This document shows positions 1 to 10,721 of a stretch of DNA of 37,884 nucleotides, piece after piece (position 1 is the stretch's first letter; each line of letters opens with the position of its first letter). This stretch comes from Porphyra umbilicalis. Lineage: Eukaryota; Rhodophyta; Bangiophyceae; Bangiales; Bangiaceae. Location: assembly GCA_002049455.2 (NCBI GenBank), contig KV919259.1, positions 1-37,884 of the forward strand. The letters are read 5' to 3'. The notes under the pieces were generated by a model. The model saw only the letters and a program-made list of their open reading frames with translations. It was not told the DNA's origin and did not search any database. Made by a program: the position numbers and the translations under genes.

Positions 1-35
1 CAGGCGCCCGACACACACGTGTCGCGTGCTCGGCC

Positions 36-3000
36 TCACTTCCAGCCCGGCGCGTGGTAGCTAAAGTCCCCGGCGTAGCTGTTGCCATTGACCCCATCGT
101 GCTCCGCCCCCGCCCCGTGCAGCGCGCCGAGACGGGCGGCGGACGCAAAGATGCTGCCGAGCGACGTGCTCGGCGGCGGCCCGCCGAGGGCACCAGGCAG
201 CGCCCCCGCCAATGGCGACGCGGCCGCTGCGGTCGTGGGCAGCGTCGGCCCCGCCGCCGGGGTGGGCGGGCCAAAGATGGAGCCGAGCAGCGGCCCATAG
301 CTGCCGACAGCGCCCATGGACGGGAGCGGCACGCGAGCGGCGGGGGGGGGGTGGCCCCCGTGGCGCCCGTCGCCAATGAGACCAACGTTGGACGCCCCAG
401 CGCGGGGGATGGGGGAGCCCCCGCCGCCCCCACCGCCGGCCGCCACCGCCACCGGAAGCGGCGCGACGGGCGGCGTGTAGATGGGGGCGACCGGCGGCGG
501 CGTCGCCGCCGCCGCCGCCGGTGCACCGCCGCCACTCGCGACGGGCGACGCAGACGCTGCCCGCTGCGCGCGGCCGCCAGCGTCGGCCGCCGAGGAAGGT
601 GCCGACGCCGGCGTCGGCGGCGCCACGGGCAGCGGGATGCGGCGCGCAAAGTCCGACCCGCCCGCCCCGTACCGCCGCGGCCGCGGCAGTGCGACCGACG
701 ACACCTTGAGGCTGTTGAGGGGCCCCTCCACGAGCACGTCCATCGTCTTGTAGTGGGCGAGCAGCAGCGCCCACAGCGCTTGGCGGGCGAGCACCTTGGG
801 GTTGCCAACGATGAGCAAGCCGAGGCGCGCACGCGTCAGCGCCACGTTGAGCCGCCGCGGGTCGGCCAAAAAGCCAATGCCCTGGTGCTCGTTGGACCGC
901 ACGCACGAGAGGATGATGTAGTCCTTCTCGCGTCCTTGAAACGCGTCGACAGACGCCACCTCCACGGCCCGGTACAGCTCCTGGCGGAGCGTGCCCGCGC
1001 GCGCAAAGTGCGCCACGGTGTACGCGCGTTGGCCCTCGTAGGGGGTGACGACGCCAATGCGCTCGGGGACGACGCCGGCACGCAGCAGCTGCGTCACCGC
1101 CCGCTCCACGGCGGTGGCCTCCCCGCGGTTGAGGAAGGACGTGCCCGACGCAGACACCTCCTCGGGGGCCGTCTGCACCCAAAACGCCATGGGGCGAGAC
1201 GGGCACGGCCACGGAAAATGGCCGACACCCCCGCGCCGGTCCGTCGCGGTGACCCCATTCTGCAAGCTCCCCTCGTAAAACGTGTTGGACGGGAACTCTG
1301 AGAGGCACGGGTGCATGCGGTACTGGACGGTGAGGCGGTGGGGGCGAACGCCCAGCGCGACAAAGCGCTCAAAGAGGGACTGGCCGAGGCCCGCCTTGGC
1401 CGCCGCCTTGGCGGTCACCACCGGGCCCAGCTGGCACTGGTCGCCAATCAACACCAGCTGCTTGCAGCCGTGCGTAATGGGGATGAGCACCTCGGGCTCG
1501 GTCGACTGCGTCGCCTCGTCGACGAGGACCATGCGGAAGCGCAAACTCCGCAGCCGCTGGTCCCCCGACGACACGCACGTCGCACACACCACGTCTGCCG
1601 CCGATAGCAGCTCCTTCTCCGCCGACCGCTTGAGCGACCGCAGCCGCCGGTCGTCGCGTTCGGTGAGCTCCCCAATCTCCTCGCGGAGGCGCAGCAGCTT
1701 GTTGAGCTCCGAGTCGGCGCGGTCCCCGTTGAGCGCCTTGACCTGACTGTGCAGCGTCAACGGCTCGACGGGGGAGGTGAGGGCCTCCCGGGAGCGGGCG
1801 ACCAGGCGGATGACTTTGAGGCCCATCGTGGCGGCCTTGGACGCCAGCTGGTCGACGGCCACGTTGGAGGGGGCGGTGACCAGGACCGGGCCCTTGCCGC
1901 TGCGCGCCAAATGATACACAATCGTCGCCGACGTGACCGTCTTGCCCGTCCCGGGGGGTCCCTGGATGAGCGACAGCGGCGATTGCAGCACCGCCCGCAC
2001 GGCCTCCACTTGGGAGGGGTTGAGCGCCGGCTGCTCGGGTGCCGATATGTCCCGCGGCATCTTCATCTTGAGCGTCTGCGGCGCCACGTCGTGGCCGAGG
2101 ATGCAGTGGAAGAGGTAGCCCGACACGGACGTGTTGTCGAGCGCAAACGTGCGGAGCGCCGACACCATGCGGTCAAAGGGGGTGGCCTTCCACACCACGT
2201 CCACCGCAAAGCCCGACAGCACGTCGGTCGGCGCGCGGGAGGCGGATTTGCCGCTGCGGAGTTCGAGCGCCACCTCCTCCGCGGCCGTAAAGCCCTTGAC
2301 GTTGCCGACCGCGTCCCACGCAGACGCCGGGTGCCGCAGCCGCACCTCGTCGCCGTGGAGCAGCTTGAGCGTCCCGTCTGTGGAGCTGACGGGGAGGACG
2401 AAAAACGCGACGCGGCGCTTGTTGAGGCCCACATCCCACCGCACGGTCACCCCCGAGCGGGACTGCTCCTCCTTGAGCGACTTGTCATTGTCGGCTTCCA
2501 GCTGCACGAGCGGCGCGAGGACGCTCTTGTAGTGGTACCCATCGTCGTAGCGGAGGAGGGCGGGCGCGGCGCCCTCCTCCACGCTCGGCGCGAGGGCCTC
2601 TTCCAGCGTCGCGTCGGGGCGGCTCTTCCACAAATCCTCCAACCGCGCCACCTGCGTCGACGTGACGTGGCGGGCGCGGTCCACGTCCCGCTGGGACGGC
2701 TCCTTGACGAGCCACGGCAGGAAGGAGCGGTCCGACACGAGCGCCTTCCACTTGTCGAGCGCCCAGTTCATGTCCTCGAGGCCCTTGGCGTGGAGGCACG
2801 GCTCCCGGCAGAGGAGCACGACCACCGAGTCCCCCGACGCGGGCACAAAGCCGAGGAGAAACACGTTGCGCGTGCCACAATTGTAACACTCCAGCACCGT
2901 CTCGCCGAGCGGCGAGTCCCGGTGCAGCGTCACCTCCCGGTGCCGCGACCGCACCAGGTGGGTGACGATGTGGGAGCCGGGCAGGCCGCCGCGGCCATTG

Positions 3001-3927
3001 CAAAACCACTTGCCGTCCTTATTGTCCCGCACCACGCACGACGGGTCGTGGACGCCGCAGTACTCGCACGCCCACTCGGGGAGGGCGGCGACTTCAGACG
3101 TCTTGTCCTCGTCCGCCCCATCGTCCGCGTCGGCGTCCGCGTCCGCGTCGGGGACGTCGGCCTTATCCTCCCGCCGCCCGTTGCGTGTCGGCGGCGCGGC
3201 GGCGGCGGCGGCCGCTGCCGCCGCCGCCGCCGCCGCAGCGCCGCCCCCACCCCGCTTGGCGGGCAGCGGCGGGACAAAGGCGAGGGGCCCGAGCGGCGGC
3301 GGCGCCGCCAGCGGCGGCGCCACAAGCGGCGGCGCCACCAGCGGCGGTGCCACCAGCGGCAGTGCCACGACGGGCGCCACCGCCGGCGGCGGCGGCAACG
3401 CCGACGCGGCCGCAAACTGCCGCGCAAACTGCGCCGCGTACTGCTGCTGGTCGTGCAAGTTTTCCGACAGCGTCCCCGCCGACGGCGGCGCCGCTGCCGC
3501 CGCCGCTGCCACCGCCGCTGCTGCCGCCGCCGCCGCTGCCGCCGCCGCCGCCCCCCCCCCCCACCGCGCCGACGCCCACGACGCCGCCGACCCCCCCCAC
3601 GGCGGTGCCGACGGCCGAGCCGACGGCGCCGACGGCGCCGCCGAGGCCAACGGCGCCGAGCCCGCCGAGGGGCAATGCGGGGGGGCGCCCCCCCCCCCCC
3701 CCCCCCCCAGGCCGACCGCCCCCCCACCCCCCCCGCCCCCCCCGGCGGGGGCCCGGCCCCCCCCCCGCCGCCGCGTGCTCCTCAAACTCCAAATCCTGCA
3801 ACGCAACCGCCGCCGCCCGCACCGACGCGTCTTGGCCAATGGCCGTCGCCTCGTCATCGTCTTCGAGGAAGGAAAAGTCGGGCACGAGCGTCGACGGCAC
3901 GTCGTCGGCGGCGCCCCCCGCGTCCAT
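36..3927 (-). CDS. UPF1: UPF1-like RNA helicase (NMD factor), with a frame break at a homopolymer
   Basis: Superfamily 1 RNA helicase that triggers nonsense-mediated mRNA decay in the cytoplasm. Seen: the N-terminal Cys/His (CH) zinc domain that binds UPF2 (CEYCGVHDPSC, CNGRGG, GSHIVTH, ECYNCG, near positions 3075-2790); Walker A GPPGTGKTVTSA near 1955; the DEAD-type box DEATQST near 1520; QYRMHP near 1310; and the SF1 motifs VDAFQGREKD and NVALTRAR. The start at 3927 (gccATGg) opens an acidic stretch (FLEDDDEA, LQDLEFEEH) in one frame. The CH domain and helicase lie in another frame, open to the TGA at 36. The switch must fall in the poly-C tracts at about 3551-3563 or 3685-3710, so this is most likely a homopolymer length error, less likely a short intron. 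The tail of about 230 residues after VEGPLNSLK is Pro/Ala/Gly-rich with no SQ or TQ. Identity is very sure; the N-terminus is not. Confidence 0.95.
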
Positions 3928-4498
3928 GGCCGCGGCGCGGCCGCGCGCGCGGCGCGCGCGTCGCGCACCCGCCACGCAGCGCTAGCCGCCGCCGCCGCCG
4001 CCGATCGCCCAAAAAAGGGGGGAGGGGGGGGGGAAACCGCACGACCACACGCCGTGCCCGACCGGGGGCGCGGGACGCGCCGCAGACGCGGCGGCGGCGG
4101 TCGGCGGGGGGCGGCACGGCGGCCAGCGGCCGCCGCCGCTGGAGCACCGAGACGCGGGGCGGGTGTCTGGGGACACCCGCGCGCGGCCGCGCCGCCGCGC
4201 GCCTCGTCGACGCGCGGTTGGATTGCGGGGGCGGGCGCGCAAATCAAGTCGCGTCGCAGAGGCGTCGTCAAGTCGTCGTGTATTTGCGACTCGACGCACT
4301 GTTTTGTCGGCCCACTGAAATTGTGCTGCCACCCGTGGGCGGCACGTCGCCTCGGGTGTCGCCTGCGCATCGTGCTGTCGTGGCCGCGCGGCGGACCCGC
4401 CCGCCGCCGCCCGTTGCGCCACGCCCCGTCGCGCCGTTGGCGGCATCCCCCCCCCCCCCTCCTCCGTGACTCCCCCCCCCCCCCCCCCCCGCCCGACC
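3928..4498. promoter_or_regulatory. shared divergent promoter of UPF1 and the coiled-coil gene
   Basis: The only space between two start codons pointing apart (3927 minus, 4499 plus). It holds a G6-A-G10 block at 4017-4033, which is a C tract on the UPF1 sense strand about 95 nt before its ATG. It also holds C13 (4447-4459) and C19 (4472-4490) immediately before the plus-strand ATG. A GTCG-rich, less GC-skewed middle lies at about 4240-4320. No convincing TATA box is visible. That it works as a bidirectional promoter is inferred from layout. Confidence 0.55.
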
Positions 4499-6075
4499 AT
4501 GTCGTCCTCCGCCAAAGCCGACTGCTGCGGCATGTGCGGCGAGTGTGGGGGCATGCCCCTCTGGGCGCCCGAGTCGTCCGCCGCCGCCGTCGGCGCCACC
4601 CTCCTCGCCGCCGTCAACGCGGCGGCGGCCGCGTCCCCCGCCGCCGCCGCCCTCCAAGCGGCCGCAGAGGCGGCGGCACGCTCCCTGTCACCGCCGTCTC
4701 CGTCACCCCCACACGCGCCGTCGCCACCCCCACGGTCGCCGCTGCTGGCCGCGGCATTGGCGGCCGCGGCGGAGAGCGACGAGGAGTGGGTGGCCACCTT
4801 TGACGATGGGGACGACGCGGCGGCGGCGGCCGCGACCATGAATGGCGGAGACGCGTCTGCCGCCGCCGCCGCTGCCGTGGCCGCGGCGTCGGCTTTCCCG
4901 GCGGCGGGGCGCGGCCCCCCCCCCTCCTCCCCCTCACCGGCGCGGGGGCGCCCCCCCCCCCCCCTCCCCCCCCTTTCGGGAGACCCCCCCCGGCACCCCC
5001 CCACGCCGTCGGTCGGCTCCCCGCCGCGGCGTGGCGACCGCCCCGCCCCGCCGCGGCGGCCGCTGCGGCGGCCCGGCGGCTCCCTCTCGGGCCTCGACAC
5101 GGACGACGGGTCGTCGGTTGGGGGCGGGTGCCGCGGCGACGACGCCGGCGCCGACAGCGATGGCGACCGCTCGTCCGCGTCGGGCTACGCGACGCCCGCC
5201 GCAGAGTCGTCGGAGGGGGACGGCGGCGGCGGCGGGGCGGGGGACGCCGCCGCCGCTGCCGACCGCCGCGCGGGGCTGTCGGCGGTGCCCCTGACGACGC
5301 CGTCCCCGACGGCCGGTCGGTCGGTCGCCCGGGCGGGGGCGAGGGGCGGCACTGCCGCCGCGCCGACCGCCGGCAGGCCGGGCCGGCCGCCGGCTTTGCC
5401 CGACGGGGGGGACCTGTCGGCGGGCGCGCCGCTGTCCTCCTCGGATGGGGAGGCGTCGCTCGAACTCCACGTCGACCGCCGGCGGCCGCCGCTGCGGTCC
5501 CGCAGCCCCGCGACGACCGATGGGACGGCGGCCGCCGCCACAACCGCCGCCGACGAGCGGCGCCCCCCCTCGGTTATCCCCCTGTCGGCGAGCGCCGCCG
5601 CCGGCGCCACGGACGCCGCTCCGCCCCCCCCCTCCCCCCCCCCCCCCCCCCCCCCCGCACACCGTCTTCCGGCGCGGGCGGTGGGGTGCTCCCCCGCCCC
5701 CCCCCCCTCCCCCCCCCCCCGCCTCCGCCGTCACCCCCCGCCCGTCGGCCGACAGCGTCGTGGACGTGCCCCTCGCCCGCCCCTGCCCCGCGTGCGCGGC
5801 GGCGGCGGAGCGGGTGCGGGAGTTGGAGGACCGCCTCGCCGCGTCGAGCGCCGCGCTCGCCGCCCGCGACGCGGCCGACGCGCGGCGGCGGGCGGCGGAT
5901 GTGGACGCGGCGGCCGGGGGGGGGGGGGGGGGGGGGGGGGCGCGGGCAGCCGCACGCGCCTGCGGGAGCAGGTGGCGAGCCTCCAAATGACGGTCGAGTT
6001 TTTGTTCCGCAAGCTGAGTGAGGGGGAGGAGGCGGGGCGCAGCAGGGGGGGGGGGGGGGGGGGGAGAGGCGCTGA
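4499..6075 (+). CDS. unknown low-complexity protein with C-terminal coiled coil (frame breaks at homopolymers)
   Basis: No family recognised. The start at 4499 follows a C19 tract. The N-terminus has a Cys cluster (CCGMCGECGG) and PLW, then Ala-rich helix-like stretches, an acidic patch (ESDEEWVATFDDGDD), and a long Ser/Pro/Gly/Asp-rich disordered part. From about 5725 the convincing frame changes: CPACAAAAERVRELEDRL and following residues form a coiled coil (5780-5905). After a G tract of over 20 (about 5919-5940) the first frame resumes with LREQVASLQMTVEFLF RKLSEGEE, the continuation of the same coil. The two frame changes sit in poly-C at about 5620-5660 and poly-G at about 5920-5940, so one gene of about 520 residues with length errors is likely. 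The stop depends on the length of another G tract (6044-6064); TGA at 6073 is my choice. A CxxC pair ahead of a coiled coil could suggest a scaffold or RING-like partner, but nothing supports a function. Confidence 0.55.
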
Positions 6076-7686
6076 CATTGCGGGGGGGGGGGGTGGGGGG
6101 GGGGGGGCTGGCCATGCGGTGCGTCGGTGGATCAGGCGCGCGGGGTGGGGCGGGGTCGGCCCCCGCCGCTGTGGCGTTGGCGGGTGTGTCGGCGGGTGGC
6201 CCCACGGGGGCGCCGCGGCGGCGGCCGTGCCGCCGCACCGCGGCCGACGGCGCGCGGCCGCCGCGGCGGGGTGGCACGCGTGCGCGTCTGGTGCGGCTTT
6301 TCTTCTCTTTTTTTTTTTCCCGCGCGTGCCCCGTGCACCGACGTGGCGCGGCCGCACCCCGTGCGCGCGCTCGCCGTGCCGCCGCCGCCCCGCGCGCGCC
6401 ACCACCACCGCGCGTGCGCGGGCGGTGCGGCGCGCGGTCGCCCCGCCCCGACGGCGGGCGGCCGCGGGCGGCGGCGCCGCCATTGTCCGCGACGGGCGGG
6501 CGCCCGCCGCCGCTGCCGCCACGGCCGTGGCCCGCCGCGGGCGGCGCGCCCCGCGCGTCAACCGAGGCAAGGAAGAAAAATCCGCGGTGGCGCGCGGCGC
6601 CCGCCGCCGGGGCGGTGGCCCCGCTGCACGGTGCGCCGCACCGGCGGCGCTGCGCGTCGCCCGCCGCGGGCGTCCCCCCCCCCCCCTCGTGGGGCGGTTT
6701 GCCGATCGCCGCCCGCCACGCGGCCTCCCACGGCGGTCAGGCCGCCCGCCCGTGCGCCCGCTCGCCCCTACAGGAGGGACGTGCCGCGCGTGGTCGCGAC
6801 CGCCTCGGCCATTGCGTCGAGCCCCCCAGCCCGTACGACGCACGCCGCAAAGGCGCCCGGTGCGGCCCCAATCGCACCGCACAGCGGCGGTTGGGGCGAC
6901 GCCATTGGGCGCGTCGGCGGCGCCACCAACTGCAGGGAGAGCCCGTGCCAGCGACGTGGCTGCCGTCCCCTTGTTGGGAACGGAGGGGGCAACGGGGGGG
7001 GGGGCGTGGGACCCGCGGCGCGACGTGGAGCCAGGAGACAACAACCACACGTCAGGCGGGAAGCACAAGCTGCTGCTGAGTCGCCACGACCGTATCTGCC
7101 GGCTCGGTCCGCCGCGCTGTCGCGCTCGGTTGTTGCCACGCGGGGCGGCGCCGGGGCGGCCCCCACGAACGGCGCGGCGACCGTCGTCCCCCTGCCCTCC
7201 TGCACACGACGTGGCGCCCCGCCGGCACTGGTGCGACGCGCCACTCACGATGCGTGGCCGCCGTGTGCTGGCATCGTCGGCTTCTTGTCGAGGGGGCGAT
7301 CGTGAAGCGTTGTCGTACGCACGTGTGTGGGGGCTTGCATGTAGGAGTTGGTGGCGTTGTGATGGTTCCAGTACAAAGAAGCTCCAGCCAAGAGCACCGT
7401 ATCGTATTTGTATCAACAAGTTTATGTACACTTGTTTTGGCAAGAATCCAACCGGCGCGCAGAAGTACTCAGCCACCGAGACCGACGTCGTCGTTCGGTC
7501 GGTGACGCGGTGGCCGTGCCGCCCGCTCCATCTCGCCTCCCCTCACTCCCAGCCCCCCCCCCCCAGTTCCTTTCGCTTCTTTCATATTTTCCCATTGCTC
7601 CTGTTGTCTTCTCCTCATTGTACACCCCATCGTTCCTTTGCTGCTTTCGTTCCTTTGCTGGTTTCCCCCCCTGCGGGCGTGCCGCC
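6076..7686. other. intergenic, extremely GC-rich then less so; eIF3g leader at its right end
   Basis: About 1.6 kb without a gene I can support. 6076-7240 is very GC-rich, with open frames on both strands that are mostly Arg/Pro/Ala composition artefacts. A minus-strand frame at 6768-7244 has a protein-like C-terminal end but no family. From about 7250 the base composition drops. 7545-7686 is a long pyrimidine-rich leader (C12 at 7553-7564, then CT-rich) running into the eIF3g start codon. Confidence 0.5.
7553..7686 (+). promoter_or_regulatory. pyrimidine-rich 5' leader of eIF3g
   Basis: About 130 nt almost purely C and T (C12 at 7553-7564, then repeated CTTTC and TCCTTTGCT runs, C7 near 7666) ending in gccgccATG, an optimal start context. 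In animals and plants, pyrimidine-rich 5' ends (TOP-like) mark mRNAs for translation factors. Applying that here is inference, because the transcription start is unknown. Confidence 0.4.
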
Positions 7687-8622
7687 ATGTCCAACGACGA
7701 CCTGGGCGCGGGCGGCGGAACCGCCGACTGGGGCGCCGACGACGGGTACAATGACGACAAGGAGCTTCCCCCCCGGGAGGAGCACACGGACGCCGACGGC
7801 GTCAAGCACGTGGTGGAGTGGTCCATCAACGAGGACGCGTACGCGGTCAAGACGACGACGCTGACGCGGACGACCAAAAAGTCGCGCAAGGTGTCGCGCG
7901 GGGTGGCGACGCGCAAGTCGTGGGCCAAGTTTGGGGAGTGTTCGGGCAAGGCGGCTGGGCGGGAGTATGGTATCTCGGCGGTGAGCCTCGAGGAGATTAA
8001 CATGGAGTGGGTGACGCCGGCTGGCGACTCGGAGGAGGAAAACTCTGACGACGAGCGGGCCAAGGCGGACATGGATATCCAAAAGCGGCTCAAGATGGAG
8101 CGCTTCAAGATCAAGCAGGAGGAGCGGCGGCGGGGCGTTAACAATTGGGCGCAGCTCATGTCGCTCGAGGCGGCGGCTCGGAGCGGCGAGGCGGGCCCGT
8201 CGCTGGGCGACGGCGACGGCGGCGGCGGCGGTCCGGGTGGTAAGTACGTGCCGCCGTCCAAGCGCGGCGGCGGCGCCGGTGCGGACGCGGTTGGGGATTC
8301 CATGTACCAGCGGGACGACTCGGCGACGGTGCGGGTGAGCAACGTGAGCCCGAGCACCACCGAAGCGGACCTGGAGGAGCTGTTTAGCAACTTTGGGCCG
8401 ATCCGCCGCACGTACCTGTCGCGGGACCGGGTGACGGGGGAGAGCCGCGGCTTTGCCTTCATCGCGTTTCGGGAGATTGCCGATGCGGGGCGGTGCATTG
8501 ACAAGCTGGACGGGTACGGGTACGACCACCTCATCCTGCGGGTGGAGTGGGCGCAGCCCAAGGAGGGGGCGCCGGGGGCGGGCATCCGGCCGGCGGGCGC
8601 GCACGTTGTTGGCCGCACCTGA
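7687..8622 (+). CDS. EIF3G: translation initiation factor eIF3 subunit G, lacking the zinc knuckle
   Basis: RNA-binding subunit of the eIF3 complex, acting with eIF3i on the 40S subunit in scanning and reinitiation. 311 residues, close to human (about 320). Order: acidic N-terminus; the eIF3g N-terminal domain (KTTTLTRTTKKSRKVSRGVA, then RKSWAKFGECSG); a charged helix (MDIQKRLKMERFKIKQEERR); the conserved linker KYVPPSKR; and a C-terminal RRM with RNP2 VRVSNV and RNP1 RGFAFIAF, ending YGYDHLILRVEWAQP. The CCHC-type zinc knuckle normally found between the N-terminal domain and KYVPPS is absent: the only cysteines are one in GECSG and one in the RRM (GRCID). No introns. The start is set by gccgccATG and by homology at the N-terminus. 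Confidence 0.95.
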   Translation: MSNDDLGAGGGTADWGADDGYNDDKELPPREEHTDADGVKHVVEWSINEDAYAVKTTTLTRTTKKSRKVSRGVATRKSWAKFGECSGKAAGREYGISAVSLEEINMEWVTPAGDSEEENSDDERAKADMDIQKRLKMERFKIKQEERRRGVNNWAQLMSLEAAARSGEAGPSLGDGDGGGGGPGGKYVPPSKRGGGAGADAVGDSMYQRDDSATVRVSNVSPSTTEADLEELFSNFGPIRRTYLSRDRVTGESRGFAFIAFREIADAGRCIDKLDGYGYDHLILRVEWAQPKEGAPGAGIRPAGAHVVGRT

Positions 8623-8924
8623 GAGGTGGGGCGCCGCGAGCTCGTGGGGCGTGGCCGCGTGGCAGTTACACATACACTTTTCTTTTCTCTATGGTTGATT
8701 GTGTCGGGCGTCAGCGCCCCGGTGTCTGCTGACTAGCAACTGCCTAGTATTGGAAACCCCATAGTACATGGACAGAGGAGATGCAGAGGCCCGGTCGACT
8801 ACCAGAGCGAAAAGCATGTCTGGCTGCGCCCCGCGCCGCGCACCCACCCCTAGTCCTGGTCCGCTTCCCGTTGGGGAGTCTCTACTCGTCAGTTAACGCC
8901 CTTCGCCCCGCCGTTTCACCCCCA
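8623..8924. other. convergent intergenic spacer
   Basis: 302 bp between the 3' ends of eIF3g and the FG-GAP gene. It has a T/A-richer patch (acacttttcttttctct, about 8674-8690) that could hold the eIF3g 3' end. No AATAAA and no hairpin of note. Confidence 0.4.
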
Positions 8925-10721
8925 TCAAAACACCCCCAGCCTAATCTTGGAGTTGGCTTTGACCCACCACCTCTTGGCCGTCTTGCCGTTGGTCCACCGC
9001 ACCTCCACCGACTTGACTCGGCCGACCTTGCCGAGGCCGACGTGCACAATGCTGAGTTGGCTTTGGCAATAGCTCGCCCCCGCCGACCCGACGCGGCGTG
9101 TCAAGACCACCCCACCGCCCACGTCGACCTTGACGACCGCGCCGAGGGCGGCGGCCGAGTTTCTCCACGCCTTGCCAACCTCCACGATCAGGTAGTGGCC
9201 GCTCCACTTGTCTGGCAAGGAGTTGTGGAACAGGGACCAGGTGCCGGACGCCGCCCTGCGGTCGTGGTCCCCATTCCCAATGAGCAGGTCGAGTTTGCCG
9301 TCATTGTCGACGAGGAAAAATTGGCCCATGTCCCCGCGGCCGTTGTTGGCCTTGACGACCGCGCCGTGCGACTTGGTCGGCTTGAAGGTGCCGTCGCCCT
9401 GGTTGATGAGCATCAGATCGACCAAACGCGTTGCGCCGTAGCGGAAGACCATCACATCCATGAAGCCGTCGTTGTTTACGTCCCCAACGGTGACGCCCCG
9501 GTGGTCCCCCCTGTGCTGAATCCCGGCGGCGCGGCTGACGTCGACATAGTAGCCACCCATGTTCCGCAGCAGCACGTCCTGGTGCTTGTGTGCGCGCGCA
9601 AAATACAGATCCATCTTGCCGTCATTGTCATAATCGAGCTCCGCTACCGCGCGGATGCCCTTGAGGCCCCGTGCTATTGCCGCCGCGTTGCCCATTGTCC
9701 ACAGCATCTCCTCGGTTCTGTCCTCAAACTTAAACGCCCCCGTGCTGCGGTACAAGCGCGGCCACGGCCAGGTGATCAAGTCGGGGATGCCGTCGCCGTC
9801 CATGTCGCCGACCAGCGCTTTTTCCGCGTCGGCATACTCAAACCCCGTCTCCTGCATCATCTTCATGCGCCCGCCGCCCACGTTGCCGTACACCACCTGG
9901 CGGGAGCCCTTGTTACCCGTCCGCGCATAGTTGACAAACACCAAGTCGAGCTTGCCGTCCCTGTTCAGGTCTATCAACCGGGGTGACCGGCCGCGCATCG
10001 ACCGCGAGCCGACGCCCATCTTTTTTGCTTCCTCCTCCAAGTGCTTGTTCTTCATCACCTTGAACATCGACGGCGCCGAAGGGGACTCCCCATTGCTGCC
10101 GCCAAGCGTGACGACCAGGTCGAGGGTCTGCCTTCCTCCCAGACGCAGCTGCCCCGCCGTAATGCCGTGCACGTCCTTCCAGCCCGGCTGCACCTGCTCG
10201 CCCCGCGAAAAGGTGCCGTCCCCTTTGTTCCAGTACACCCGCGTTGCGTTGCGATCATTATGTTGCGGCAGCACCAGGTCGTAGTGGCCGTCCAGGTCCA
10301 AATCCGCAATGACCGGGCCCCCAAACTTGAGCGTCTCCAGAGTCGACAGCCCAGACCGTGCGGAAACGTCGTGGAAGGCCGGCCACGATGGTTTCTGGCC
10401 CAGGCGCTTCCGCGCAGCGGCAGTGGCGACCTTGACCTCCGCGGCGGCTAAAGACGAAGCCTCGTCTGACGTCAGGGGGCCAGCTGCTTGAATGACCAGT
10501 TGCTCCCGCCGGCGGCGGTCGTGGGGGAAGAAGGGAACGGCATTCCGCAACCTGAGCAGCTGCCTTCGTCTTCTGGAGGCAGCCAGTGCCCGACGCCGGC
10601 CTTCCCGGGCGGGCGCGTTGGCCTCGACGGGGTCACTTGCCGCTGCCACCACGAGCAGGATGGCTGCGGCCAAGACCACCGCCCGCATCGCAGAGCCGAT
10701 GCCCCGACCCCGGCCGTCCAT
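8925..10721 (-). CDS. secreted FG-GAP/VCBS repeat protein with ASPIC/UnbV-type C-terminus
   Basis: About 598 residues, single exon. The start at 10721 (accATGg) is followed within 12 residues by a second Met and a signal-peptide-like hydrophobic stretch (MRAVVLAAAILLVVAAAS). Then a basic segment, then a beta-propeller of FG-GAP/VCBS repeats with Ca-binding loops: DLDLDGHYDL, DLNRDGKLDL, DMDGDGIPDL, DYDNDGKMDL, DVNNDGFMDV and a shortened one, VDNDGKLDL. The C-terminal 110 residues (HYLIVEV, GAVVKVDVGG, QSQLSIVHVGLG, VEVRWTNG) match the ASPIC/UnbV domain, as in human CRTAC1 and many bacterial secreted proteins. An RGD triplet precedes the last loop. Likely an extracellular or cell-wall protein; substrate unknown. 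A bacterial origin is possible for this architecture but cannot be judged here. A G7 run at 10752-10758 (C7 on the sense strand) lies 31 nt before the ATG. Confidence 0.9.
   Translation of the reverse strand: MDGRGRGIGSAMRAVVLAAAILLVVAAASDPVEANAPAREGRRRALAASRRRRQLLRLRNAVPFFPHDRRRREQLVIQAAGPLTSDEASSLAAAEVKVATAAARKRLGQKPSWPAFHDVSARSGLSTLETLKFGGPVIADLDLDGHYDLVLPQHNDRNATRVYWNKGDGTFSRGEQVQPGWKDVHGITAGQLRLGGRQTLDLVVTLGGSNGESPSAPSMFKVMKNKHLEEEAKKMGVGSRSMRGRSPRLIDLNRDGKLDLVFVNYARTGNKGSRQVVYGNVGGGRMKMMQETGFEYADAEKALVGDMDGDGIPDLITWPWPRLYRSTGAFKFEDRTEEMLWTMGNAAAIARGLKGIRAVAELDYDNDGKMDLYFARAHKHQDVLLRNMGGYYVDVSRAAGIQHRGDHRGVTVGDVNNDGFMDVMVFRYGATRLVDLMLINQGDGTFKPTKSHGAVVKANNGRGDMGQFFLVDNDGKLDLLIGNGDHDRRAASGTWSLFHNSLPDKWSGHYLIVEVGKAWRNSAAALGAVVKVDVGGGVVLTRRVGSAGASYCQSQLSIVHVGLGKVGRVKSVEVRWTNGKTAKRWWVKANSKIRLGVF

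Noticed and set aside
1749..4469. Long plus-strand open frame opposite UPF1
   Set aside because: It is the antisense of a clear UPF1 gene and is extremely Arg/His/Pro-rich, typical of a shadow in GC-rich DNA.
6768..7244. 158-residue minus-strand open frame with a protein-like end
   Set aside because: Composition could be chance in GC-rich DNA. No family, and overlapping frames are open on the other strand.
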